A stretch of DNA of 12,914 nt, from contig JAISPI010000054.1 of the NCBI GenBank assembly GCA_031275075.1, positions 1 to 12,914 on the forward strand. Reading direction: 5' to 3'. The DNA comes from Burkholderiales bacterium (GTDB lineage: Bacteria > Pseudomonadota > Gammaproteobacteria > Burkholderiales > Casimicrobiaceae). The translations under genes were made by a program, and so were the position numbers. The notes below the pieces were generated by a model. It had not been told where the DNA came from. It ran no database searches and saw only the letters and a program-made list of their open reading frames with translations. Positions 6,607 through 12,699 of the stretch are shown here, in pieces. Each line of letters starts with the position of its first letter. Position 1 is the stretch's first letter.

Positions 6607-7089
6607 TCAATACCTTCCTTGTTGTTTATAGAGATAGTTGGTCAGCTCGGCTTGTTGCATGGATTGCCGGTACTGGATTTGATGGACGGCGCGCAGGATC
6701 GCCCGCATCACGTTGTACACAATACGAGGCTCTTTTTCCAGCAACGTTTCCAGCCTCCTGCGGCTCAGCGTGAACGTTTGAGTCGGCGCCAATGCGATCA
6801 GGGACGCATAGCGTTCAGCGCCGTCCATAAACCCCAACTCGCCGGCGAAGTCGCCGTGGATCAATGTGTTGAGCAGTGTTTGTTCGGGGGTACCTGCGTG
6901 CTTGATTACGCCGAGCGAACCCTTGACGATCACATGCAGGTTTTCATCGGTCGTTCGCTCATGAACCAGAACTTCCCCTTCCTGATAGTCATGCACTTCA
7001 ATCAGGGAAGCTAACACCTGGCACTGTTCAGGATTGAGTTCGACAGCCAGTTTGCTTTGGCTGAGGACTTCAAAACGCACATCATTCAT
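6607..7089 (-). CDS. Single-domain cyclic-nucleotide-binding protein
   Basis: Consists of one CRP-like cNMP-binding domain and nothing else. Seen over 160 residues: beta-roll from about 20 to 110, with YQEGEVLVHERT (35-46) and VIVKGSLGVI (53-62); phosphate-binding cassette GDFAGELGFMDGAERYASL (79-97) with Glu84 (ribose) and Arg93 (phosphate) in the expected places; and C-terminal helices (about 110-157). There is no helix-turn-helix, so it is not a CRP/FNR transcription factor. Binding of cAMP or cGMP is plausible but unproven. The start at 7089 has AAGGTG 6 bases upstream. The frame is open to 7464, but the extra part is antisense to rpsU and is not protein-like. It probably forms an operon with the membrane protein 13 bases downstream, suggesting that the pair works together. 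Confidence 0.85.
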   Translation of the reverse strand: MNDVRFEVLSQSKLAVELNPEQCQVLASLIEVHDYQEGEVLVHERTTDENLHVIVKGSLGVIKHAGTPEQTLLNTLIHGDFAGELGFMDGAERYASLIALAPTQTFTLSRRRLETLLEKEPRIVYNVMRAILRAVHQIQYRQSMQQAELTNYLYKQQGRY

Positions 7090-7180
7090 GATCAACACCT
7101 TTTGGAGGAAAGCAAGGGAAAAACGTATCAGAACGCGGGAAGGTAAAGTGATGATACATGAGAATCGGGCAGCGGGCGAA

Positions 7181-7214
7181 AACCAAAACGGCGTCAGCCG
7201 GAAGGTGACGCCGT
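7181..7214 (-). terminator. Intrinsic terminator of rpsU
   Basis: Read on the minus strand: ACGGCGTCA / TGACGCCGT arms (7206-7214 and 7188-7196) with a 9-base loop, followed by TTTTGGTT (7187-7180). It lies between rpsU and the cyclic-nucleotide-binding gene, so the latter should need its own promoter. A second 6-bp hairpin, CCATAC/GTATGG (7238-7254), lies between it and rpsU. Confidence 0.8.
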
Positions 7215-7285
7215 AAAGTTGTATTTTAAAAGAACGCCCATACAGTAAGTATGGACAAACCGGCTTGCGATTCGACCGTCCGGAA

Positions 7286-7498
7286 TCAATAAAGTTTCGG
7301 TGGCAATTGCTGGCTGCGCAGGCGCTTGTGGTGACGTTTGGCGGCGGCGGCTTTTTTGCGTTTGCGTTCGGAGGTCGGCTTCTCGTAGAACTCACGAGCG
7401 CGTAGCTCGGTGAGCAGGCCGGTTTTTTCGATAGTGCGTTTAAAGCGGCGCAGAGCGGCTTCAAACGGCTCGTTTTCGCGGACGCGGACGTTAGGCAT
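7286..7498 (-). CDS. rpsU: 30S ribosomal protein S21
   Basis: A small basic protein of the 30S subunit that sits near the anti-Shine-Dalgarno end of 16S rRNA and aids initiation. Seen over 70 residues, full length for proteobacteria: MPNVRVRENEPFEAALRRFK at the start, an REFYEKPTSERKRKK middle and a very basic C-terminus (KRHHKRLRSQ). The ATG at 7498 has AAAGGA about 10 bases upstream. It is monocistronic here, not linked to dnaG/rpoD or a yqeY gene within the window. It has its own promoter upstream and a terminator downstream. Confidence 0.96.
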   Translation of the reverse strand: MPNVRVRENEPFEAALRRFKRTIEKTGLLTELRAREFYEKPTSERKRKKAAAAKRHHKRLRSQQLPPKLY

Positions 7499-7562
7499 GT
7501 AGCAGAATCCTTTAGTTAGTGAAACAATAAGTAGGGCAGAACCCGAAATCGGAAAATATTAA

Positions 7563-7592
7563 ATTATAACGGTTTTATAATGGCAGAGTAAA
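7563..7592 (-). promoter_or_regulatory. rpsU promoter
   Basis: Minus strand: TTTACT (7592-7587; four of six match the -35), an 18-base spacer, and perfect TATAAT (7568-7563). The start site is expected near 7556, about 58 bases before the rpsU ATG. A mirror-image TATAAT on the plus strand (7576-7581) makes an AT-rich inverted repeat (7563-7569 / 7575-7581). Confidence 0.5.
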
Positions 7593-7728
7593 GCGGTGTG
7601 GCCAACGTAATGACGGGAAAGGGCGTATGACAAAAATGTAAGCCAGAGGAGAGCGTCAGCCCAACCTTCAGGCGTTTTATCCCCAAAAGACAGTCTGGCC
7701 GGAGTCCGGGCTTATTTCCGACCTGCGC

Positions 7729-7756
7729 TTTTCAAAAAATGGGGAGGGGCTATAAT
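7729..7756 (+). promoter_or_regulatory. uraA promoter
   Basis: TTTTCA (7729-7734; four of six match the -35), a 16-base spacer, and perfect TATAAT (7751-7756). The start is predicted near 7763, giving a leader of about 170 bases before uraA. Confidence 0.55.
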
Positions 7757-7786
7757 TCGCCATCTGTTCGCCTCGGGGTGGGTTTT

Positions 7787-7915
7787 ATGTGCGCGAAAAA
7801 CCGGTGGTACGGGATTCGGGTCAGCGGTGGCCGATTGGGTGTTTTCCGGGGTATGCGAGATAGAAGGATTTTGAGAAGCGGTTCGTTCAAACGGGCCGCT
7901 TTTTTTATGGGCTGA
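7787..7915 (+). CDS. Putative leader peptide of uraA (42 residues)
   Basis: A short open frame, ATG at 7787 and TGA at 7913-7915, beginning MCAKNRWYGIRV and ending KRAAFFMG; nine of 42 residues are Arg. A G-rich GGGGTGGG lies 4 bases before the ATG. The ATG sits in the loop just after the arm GGTTTT (7781-7786), which pairs with AAAACC (7797-7802). The frame runs completely through the terminator hairpin and T run (7877-7906) and stops 16 bases before the uraA ATG. The peptide itself is probably not functional; the inferred role is translation-coupled attenuation, as with the 44-residue pyrL leader of E. coli pyrBI. It could also be a chance frame. Confidence 0.45.
   Translation: MCAKNRWYGIRVSGGRLGVFRGMRDRRILRSGSFKRAAFFMG
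7875..7906 (+). terminator. Intrinsic terminator / candidate attenuator upstream of uraA
   Basis: AGCGGTTCGTT (7877-7887) pairs with AACGGGCCGCT (7890-7900), 11 positions including two G-U pairs and a tight loop that probably opens by a pair or two. It is followed by a run of seven T (7900-7906). The uraA ATG is only 25 bases downstream, and no gene precedes it on this strand for 1.9 kb. It therefore has no upstream gene to terminate and most likely regulates uraA. A U-rich pause candidate, GGATTTTG, lies at 7867-7874. Confidence 0.8.
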
Positions 7916-7931
7916 TCGAAAAGGGAAAGTC

Positions 7932-9206
7932 ATGACACGTCGAATCATTGGGGTGGATGAGCGGCCACCGTTGCTGGAAATGCTACCGCTGAGTTGTCAG
8001 CATTTGTTCGCGATGTTCGGGGCGACGGTTCTGGTGCCGATTCTGTTTGGGGTCAATCCGGCGACCGTGCTGTTGTTCAACGGGATCGGGACGGTTCTGT
8101 ATCTGATTATCTGTAAAGGGAGGATCCCGGCTTATCTGGGGTCGAGTTTTGCATTTTTGTCGCCGGTGTTGTTGATTCTTCCGGTTTACGGTTACGAAGC
8201 GGCGTTGGGTGGGTTCATCGCGGTGGGGGTGGTGTTTTGTCTGGTGTCGTTGATTGTCGCCAAGGTGGGCATCGGCTGGATCAAGGTGGTGTTTCCGCCG
8301 GCGGCGATGGGCGCGATTGTGGCGGTCATCGGACTTGAACTGGCGGGTATCGCTGCCGGTATGGCAGGGTTGCTGCCGGGCGCAGGCGAGAACGCCGATC
8401 CGACGGTCGTGACGATTTCGTTGTTTACGCTGGCGGTGACGGTGCTGGTGTCGGTCGTGTTTCGCGGTTTTTTGGCGATTATTCCGGTTCTCATCGGCGT
8501 GCTGGCCGGTTATACGCTGGCGTTTTTCATGGGGCAGGTCGATTTTACAAAGGTTGCCGAAGCGTCTTGGTTCGCGCTGCCGACGATTTATACGCCGAGA
8601 TTTGAATGGATCGTGATTATCACGATTTTACCGGCGGCGCTGGTGGTTGTCGCCGAGCACATCGGGCATTTGATCGTGACCGCCAACATTGTTGGCAAGG
8701 ATTTGATGCGCGAACCGGGACTGCACCGTTCGATGCTCGGTAATGGCCTGTCAACGATGCTGTCCGGCTTCTTCGGTTCGTCACCCAACACGACGTACGG
8801 CGAAAACATCGGTGTGCTGGCGATTTCGAAGGTGTACAGCACTTGGGTGATTGGTGGTGCGGCGGTGCTGGCGATTATGTTGTCGTGTGCCGGCAAACTG
8901 GCGGCGGTGATTCAGGCGATTCCTGTGCCGGTGATGGGGGGCGTATCGCTGCTGCTGTTCGGTGTGATCGGCGCTTCGGGGATTCGGCTGCTGGTCGATG
9001 CCAAAGTCGATTACAGTAAGGCGCAAAATCTCATTTTGACGTCGGTGGTGTTGATTGTCGGCGTTTCCGGCGCGAAGTTGCACATGGGCGCGGTCGAACT
9101 GAAGGGCATGGCGTTGGCGACGGTGATCGGCGTCGGCATGAGCCTGATTTTCAAGGGAATCGAAAAGCTGCGTGGCGAGGAAGAGGCTTCGGCGGAAAAC
9201 GGTTGA
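7932..9206 (+). CDS. uraA: Uracil permease (uracil:H+ symporter)
   Basis: An inner-membrane NCS2-family transporter bringing uracil in with protons for salvage. Seen over 424 residues: almost continuous hydrophobic segments consistent with 14 transmembrane spans. The sequence follows E. coli UraA closely from the start (MTRR.IGV.ERPPLL, PLS.QHLFAMFGATVLVP) to the end. The key residues are present: Glu242 and His246 in VVAEHIGHL and Glu291 in NTTYGENIG, matching E. coli Glu241, His245 and Glu290. The ATG has AAGGGAAAG just upstream. The close match to the enteric protein is notable for a betaproteobacterium, but it proves nothing about transfer without a tree. The upstream leader carries an attenuator-like structure. 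No upp gene is next to it; recA follows after 57 bases. Confidence 0.96.
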   Translation: MTRRIIGVDERPPLLEMLPLSCQHLFAMFGATVLVPILFGVNPATVLLFNGIGTVLYLIICKGRIPAYLGSSFAFLSPVLLILPVYGYEAALGGFIAVGVVFCLVSLIVAKVGIGWIKVVFPPAAMGAIVAVIGLELAGIAAGMAGLLPGAGENADPTVVTISLFTLAVTVLVSVVFRGFLAIIPVLIGVLAGYTLAFFMGQVDFTKVAEASWFALPTIYTPRFEWIVIITILPAALVVVAEHIGHLIVTANIVGKDLMREPGLHRSMLGNGLSTMLSGFFGSSPNTTYGENIGVLAISKVYSTWVIGGAAVLAIMLSCAGKLAAVIQAIPVPVMGGVSLLLFGVIGASGIRLLVDAKVDYSKAQNLILTSVVLIVGVSGAKLHMGAVELKGMALATVIGVGMSLIFKGIEKLRGEEEASAENG

Positions 9207-9216
9207 ACGCGCTTCA

Positions 9217-9225
9217 TGCGATAAT
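9217..9225 (+). promoter_or_regulatory. Extended -10 promoter candidate for recA
   Basis: TGCGATAAT (9217-9225) fits the extended -10 pattern TGnTATAAT with one mismatch, and would start transcription near 9232, about 32 bases before the recA ATG. No good -35 is visible, which extended -10 promoters tolerate. No CTGT-N8-ACAG LexA box occurs in the uraA-recA gap. Confidence 0.4.
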
Positions 9226-9263
9226 CCAACTTCACGAAATTCAATCAACAGGCAGGTTTTACT

Positions 9264-10325
9264 ATGGCGGACGAAAAAGGCAAGGTATCGGTGCCGGACG
9301 ATAAAGGCAAGGCATTAGCGGCGGCTCTGGCGCAAATCGAAAAGCAGTTCGGCAAAGGCTCGATCATGAAAATGGGCGAGTCGCAAATTCAGGCTGATTT
9401 GCAGGTGATCCCGACCGGTTCGTTAGGGTTGGACATCGCGCTCGGCGCCGGCGGCCTGCCGCGTGGCCGGGTGGTGGAGGTGTATGGGCCGGAAGCGTCG
9501 GGCAAGACGACCTTGTGTTTGCAGGTGGTGGCCGAGGCGCAAAAGCTGGGCGGGACGGCGGCGTATATCGACGCGGAAAACGCGCTCGATCCGGTTTATG
9601 CCGGTAAGCTCGGCGTCCGTGTCGGCGATTTGCTGATTTCGCAGCCGGATACCGGCGAGCAGGCGCTGGAAATCGCCGATATGCTGGTGCGTTCGGGAGG
9701 GGTCGATATCATCGTGATCGACTCGGTGGCGGCGCTGGTGCCGAAGGCCGAAATCGAAGGCGAAATGGGCGATCAGTTGCCGGGTTTGCAGGCGCGGTTG
9801 ATGAGTCAGGCACTGCGCAAGCTGACCGGCAACATCAAGCGGGCCAATGTGCTGGTGGTCTTCATCAACCAGATCCGGATGAAAATCGGCGTGATGTTCG
9901 GCAATCCGGAAACGACGACGGGCGGCAATGCGTTGAAGTTCTACGCGTCGGTGCGTCTGGACATCCGCCGTATCGGGGCGATCAAGAAGGGCGATGAAGT
10001 GATCGGCAATGAAACCCGTGTCAAAGTCGTTAAAAATAAAATCGCGCCGCCGTTTAAGGAGGCATTGTTCGATATCCTTTACGGCGAGGGGATTTCGCAT
10101 GAAGGCGAACTGATCGAGCTTGGCGTTCAGCACAAAATCATTGACAAGTCCGGCGCCTGGTACGCCTACAACGGCGACAAGATCGGGCAGGGCAAGGACA
10201 ATGTGCGCGAGTATCTGAAGGCCAATCCGGAAGTTGCCCAAGAGATTGAAACCAAGGTACGGGCAGCCGCCGGGATACGCGCACTGGCGGGCGAGCCGGC
10301 ATCAACCGGAGCGGGTAACGCCTAA
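9264..10325 (+). CDS. recA: RecA recombinase
   Basis: An ATP-dependent strand-exchange protein for homologous recombination, and co-protease for LexA where present. Seen over 353 residues, full length: N-terminal polymerisation helix (about 15-35), Walker A GPEASGKT (75-82), catalytic Glu105 in IDAENALDP, Walker B IIVIDS (149-154), loop L1 around EGEMGDQLPG (165-174), loop L2 NPETTTGGNALK (214-225), and C-terminal domain with KVRAAAGIRALAG. The usual acidic C-terminal tail is nearly absent (ends GAGNA). Oddities: Asn106 where RecA normally has His, and Gln in L1 (GDQLPG) where related proteins have Ser. A weak Shine-Dalgarno (GGCAGG) precedes the ATG. No recX follows; a terminator ends the unit. 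Confidence 0.97.
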   Translation: MADEKGKVSVPDDKGKALAAALAQIEKQFGKGSIMKMGESQIQADLQVIPTGSLGLDIALGAGGLPRGRVVEVYGPEASGKTTLCLQVVAEAQKLGGTAAYIDAENALDPVYAGKLGVRVGDLLISQPDTGEQALEIADMLVRSGGVDIIVIDSVAALVPKAEIEGEMGDQLPGLQARLMSQALRKLTGNIKRANVLVVFINQIRMKIGVMFGNPETTTGGNALKFYASVRLDIRRIGAIKKGDEVIGNETRVKVVKNKIAPPFKEALFDILYGEGISHEGELIELGVQHKIIDKSGAWYAYNGDKIGQGKDNVREYLKANPEVAQEIETKVRAAAGIRALAGEPASTGAGNA

Positions 10326-10344
10326 TTTAAGTTGTTGCATTGTG

Positions 10345-10375
10345 AAAAGCCGCGCGGAGCGCGCGGTTTTTCTTT
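10345..10375 (+). terminator. recA intrinsic terminator
   Basis: CCGCGCG (10350-10356), loop GAG, CGCGCGG (10360-10366), flanked by AAAAG on the left and TTTTTCTTT on the right, 19 bases after the recA stop. Confidence 0.9.
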
Positions 10376-10402
10376 CGGGTTGGACACCAGCGAGAATTGC
10401 GG

Positions 10403-10437
10403 TGCTAAAATACACCCCGCCCTGCCCTGAGGCAGGG
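10403..10437 (+). promoter_or_regulatory. maeB promoter with 5'-terminal hairpin
   Basis: The extended -10 TGCTAAAAT (10403-10411) predicts a start near 10418. Two bases later a perfect 7-bp hairpin begins: CCCTGCC (10420-10426), loop CTGA, GGCAGGG (10431-10437). The hairpin would cap the maeB mRNA 5' end; alternatively it backs up the recA terminator, since TTTCTGT follows. The remaining leader to the GTG at 10561 is about 120 bases without a recognised riboswitch. Confidence 0.45.
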
Positions 10438-10560
10438 TTTCTGTGTTGGTGAACGGAAGATGGGGATTGGCCCTGGGCAGGATACGGTTCCCTACCATTG
10501 ATAAAACCAAATTGACAAAACCGAGTAGCGCGCCGACTCGCGCAACCAAGGAGATAAAAC

Positions 10561-11820
10561 GTGACGAGCGACGCTCAGACCAAAGATGCCGAAGCCTTGA
10601 AAGAAGAGGCGCTTCAGTATCACAGCAAGCCGAGACCCGGCAAAATTGAAGTCATTCCCAGCAAACCTTTGAACACGCAGCACGAACTGGCGTTGGCATA
10701 CACGCCGGGTGTTGCGTCGGCTTGCGAAGCGATTGTCGAATCGCCGGACAATGCGATGCTTTATACATCACGCGGCAATCTGGTCGCCGTGATTTCGAAT
10801 GGTACGGCAGTGTTGGGGTTGGGAAAAATCGGCGCATTGGCGAGTAAGCCGGTGATGGAAGGCAAAGGGGTTTTGTTCAAGAAATTCGGCGGCGTCAACG
10901 TATTCGATCTCGAAATCGACGAAACGGATCCGCAGAAACTGGTTGACATCATCGTCAGTCTGGAGCCGACATTCGGCGGTATCAACCTTGAAGATATCAA
11001 AGCCCCCGAATGTTTTTTCATCGAAGACGAACTGAAGCGGCGGATGAAAATTCCGGTGTTTCACGACGATCAGCATGGAACGGCTATTGTTGCGGCAGCG
11101 GCCATCCTCAATGCGTTGAAGATCGTCGAAAAAAACATTGAGCAAGTGCGTTTTGTTTGTTCGGGTGCTGGCGCGGCGGCAATCGCCTGCATGGATTTGT
11201 TGGTCTATCTTGGACTCAAAAAAGAAAATATCCTCGTTTGCGACTCCAAGGGCGTGATCCATGCCGAGCGCGAAAACCTCGATCCGACCAAGCAGCGGTA
11301 TATCGCGAAGACAACATGCAGGACGCTGGCGGAGGCGGTTTCCGGAGCGGACGTGTTCCTCGGCGTTTCGGGTCCAGGGACAATGAATGCCGAAATGGTT
11401 CTGAAGATGGGATCCAACCCGATCATTTTGGCGCTCGCTAACCCCGAACCGGAAATTCGACCGGAGCGGGTGCGTTCGGTGCGCGACGATGCAGTGATTG
11501 CGACGGGACGTTCGGATTATCCGAATCAGGTGAACAATGTACTCTGCTTCCCGTACATGTTCCGCGGGGCGCTCGACGTAGGCGCGACCGCCATCAACGA
11601 AGAAATGAAACGTGCCTGCGCTCATGCGCTGGCGGCGTTGGCGCACAACAATCCGGCTCAATCGTTTGGCGCCGATTATCTGATCCCGTCGCCGTTCGAT
11701 ACCCGGCTGCGCTCCGAGTTACCGGTCGCCGTTGCTCGGGCGGCGATGGAAAGCGGGGTTGCCACCCGGCCAATCGACGACCTCGAAAAATACCGGGCGA
11801 CATTATCGCTAAGTCTGTAA
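10561..11820 (+). CDS. maeB: Malic enzyme (NAD(P)-dependent), short form without PTA-like domain
   Basis: Oxidatively decarboxylates malate to pyruvate and CO2, supplying pyruvate and reducing power. Seen over 419 residues: N-terminal malic domain with catalytic Tyr47 in AYTPGVAS; the NGTAVLGLGKIG segment (80-91) followed by Lys102 in EGKGVLFKKFGG; metal-binding EDIKAPECF (144-152) and VFHDDQHGTA (167-175); NAD(P) site VCSGAGAAA (199-207). Proteobacterial MaeB is usually about 750-760 residues with a C-terminal phosphotransacetylase-like domain; this one stops where that would begin and is followed at once by a terminator, so it is a natural short form resembling Bacillus-type enzymes. Coenzyme preference cannot be read safely. 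GTG start with AAGGAG 7 bases upstream. The symbol is by similarity only. Confidence 0.92.
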   Translation: MTSDAQTKDAEALKEEALQYHSKPRPGKIEVIPSKPLNTQHELALAYTPGVASACEAIVESPDNAMLYTSRGNLVAVISNGTAVLGLGKIGALASKPVMEGKGVLFKKFGGVNVFDLEIDETDPQKLVDIIVSLEPTFGGINLEDIKAPECFFIEDELKRRMKIPVFHDDQHGTAIVAAAAILNALKIVEKNIEQVRFVCSGAGAAAIACMDLLVYLGLKKENILVCDSKGVIHAERENLDPTKQRYIAKTTCRTLAEAVSGADVFLGVSGPGTMNAEMVLKMGSNPIILALANPEPEIRPERVRSVRDDAVIATGRSDYPNQVNNVLCFPYMFRGALDVGATAINEEMKRACAHALAALAHNNPAQSFGADYLIPSPFDTRLRSELPVAVARAAMESGVATRPIDDLEKYRATLSLSL

Positions 11821-11851
11821 CCGTCAAAGAAACGGACATTGCTGGTTTGAG

Positions 11852-11885
11852 ACGGCGCCCTCGTTATCGGGCGCCGTTTTTCTTT
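11852..11885 (+). terminator. maeB intrinsic terminator
   Basis: ACGGCGCCC (11852-11860), an 8-base loop, GGGCGCCGT (11869-11877), then TTTTTCTTT. It lies between convergent genes but has no T tract on the minus strand, so it serves maeB only. Confidence 0.9.
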
Positions 11886-11917
11886 GTGTGTCGCCGTTTG
11901 CTACGGGGTGTTCATAT

Positions 11918-12475
11918 TTATTTACGAAGCTGTGCTGCCCAGACGGCCAATGCTTCGAGTTGTTGGACAACGCGTTTTTGGATAGATTCATCCAGCAAAT
12001 TACCGCTGTCGTCGAATCTCTCCGGCACAAAGGCGTTGACGAAAATTTCCAACTGCGCCAATGGATAAAGGCTCAGGCATACACAGGTTTGACGAAAATG
12101 GTATTGGGCGCGAGAAGTGCCCAAGCTGCCGCCTGCCCCCATGATGGCTACGGGTTTACCGGCCAGCAGCCCATTGTCTTTTTCGCGTGATGCCCAGTCG
12201 AGGGCGTTTTTCAGCACCGGTGCCATCGAATAGTTGTATTCCGTACAACCGACAAGTAAGGCGCCGGCCTTTTCAAACTGAGCGAGCAAGGTTTTGACTG
12301 CTGCCGGCTTGTCGGCTTCGCGGTCTTGGTTGAAAAACGGAACCAGCGACAGGTCGGCGATTTCGATGGCCATACCCTCCGGCGCATGATCACGGGCATA
12401 ACGTAACATCCCCATATTGGTTGAGGTTTTTCGGAGGCTGCCGCAGAGGGCAAGAACGTGGAGAGAATGGCTCAT
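11918..12475 (-). CDS. NADPH-dependent FMN reductase family protein (ChrR/azoreductase-like)
   Basis: A flavodoxin-like-fold quinone, azo or chromate reductase using FMN and NAD(P)H in the cytoplasm. Seen over 185 residues, typical for the family: FMN phosphate loop CGSLRKTSTNMGML (11-24), then TEYNYSMAPVLKNALDWASR (78-97), the flavin-contacting signature of this group, and MGAGGSLGTSRAQYHFR (112-128). The usual Pro before EYNYS is Thr here. The family is promiscuous in vitro, so the physiological substrate is open. The ATG at 12475 has AAAGGA 7 bases upstream, buried in a small hairpin. It is transcribed alone towards maeB, and no terminator is evident on its own strand. Confidence 0.9.
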   Translation of the reverse strand: MSHSLHVLALCGSLRKTSTNMGMLRYARDHAPEGMAIEIADLSLVPFFNQDREADKPAAVKTLLAQFEKAGALLVGCTEYNYSMAPVLKNALDWASREKDNGLLAGKPVAIMGAGGSLGTSRAQYHFRQTCVCLSLYPLAQLEIFVNAFVPERFDDSGNLLDESIQKRVVQQLEALAVWAAQLRK

Positions 12476-12489
12476 GAAAGTTTCCTTTC
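12476..12489 (-). promoter_or_regulatory. Hairpin covering the FMN reductase ribosome-binding site
   Basis: On the minus strand GAAAG-GAAA-CTTTC (12489-12476) is a 5-bp stem with a GAAA tetraloop that includes the AAAGGA Shine-Dalgarno and ends one base before the ATG. It could damp translation, but a 5-bp AT-rich stem is only marginally stable. Confidence 0.4.
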
Positions 12490-12643
12490 GAAAAAGGGGA
12501 AAGGAGACAGAGACACCCCGTTATCAAGGAAGTTCGACTTTAGTAGAAAGAGTTTACATGGGAATTTCTTGTTGTGGCAAAACAGCAACGGTTTGCCGGG
12601 TTACGGCCAACAGGCAATGTTGCCTGATACCGACATACGCAAT

Positions 12644-12672
12644 TTGCTCTGACGGGATGGGAGGGCTACAAT
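12644..12672 (+). promoter_or_regulatory. Promoter candidate for the mla-like operon
   Basis: TTGCTC (12644-12649), a 17-base spacer, TACAAT (12667-12672; five of six match the -10). The start is expected near 12679, about 21 bases before the GTG at 12700. The -10 lies within a 6-bp inverted repeat ATGGGA/TCCCAT (12657-12677). A further hairpin, CAGGCAA-TG-TTGCCTG (12611-12626), lies upstream in the 224-base gap and is not assigned. Confidence 0.5.
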
Positions 12673-12699
12673 CCCATTTTCCTTAACGGTTTTCTCCCG

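Larger units (their letters stand above)
7499..7931. other. Divergent rpsU-uraA intergenic region
   Basis: Holds the rpsU promoter on the left and, on the right, the uraA promoter, a 42-codon leader frame and an attenuator-like terminator. The middle (about 7600-7725) shows only small weak inverted repeats (for example CCGGAGTCCGG at 7699-7709) and no supported gene. Confidence 0.6.

Noticed and set aside
7090..7464. N-terminal extension of the cyclic-nucleotide-binding protein to 7464
   Set aside because: The extension crosses the rpsU terminator and is antisense to rpsU. The ATG at 7089 has a proper ribosome site and starts where the domain starts.
7655..7675. GCCCAAC resembling half of an integron attC site
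   Set aside because: The matching second core site at the right distance is missing, and there is no integrase or gene cassette nearby.
7712..7948. 78-codon minus-strand frame opposite the uraA leader
   Set aside because: It is antisense to the promoter and leader, has no ribosome site, and its composition is not protein-like.
9423..10241. 272-codon open frame on the minus strand inside recA
   Set aside because: It is antisense to a fully conserved recA, has low-complexity His/Arg/Asp-rich composition typical of a codon-bias shadow, and has no ribosome site or domain.
10768..11661. 297-codon open frame on the minus strand inside maeB
   Set aside because: It lies wholly antisense to the conserved malic enzyme and its composition is that of a shadow frame.
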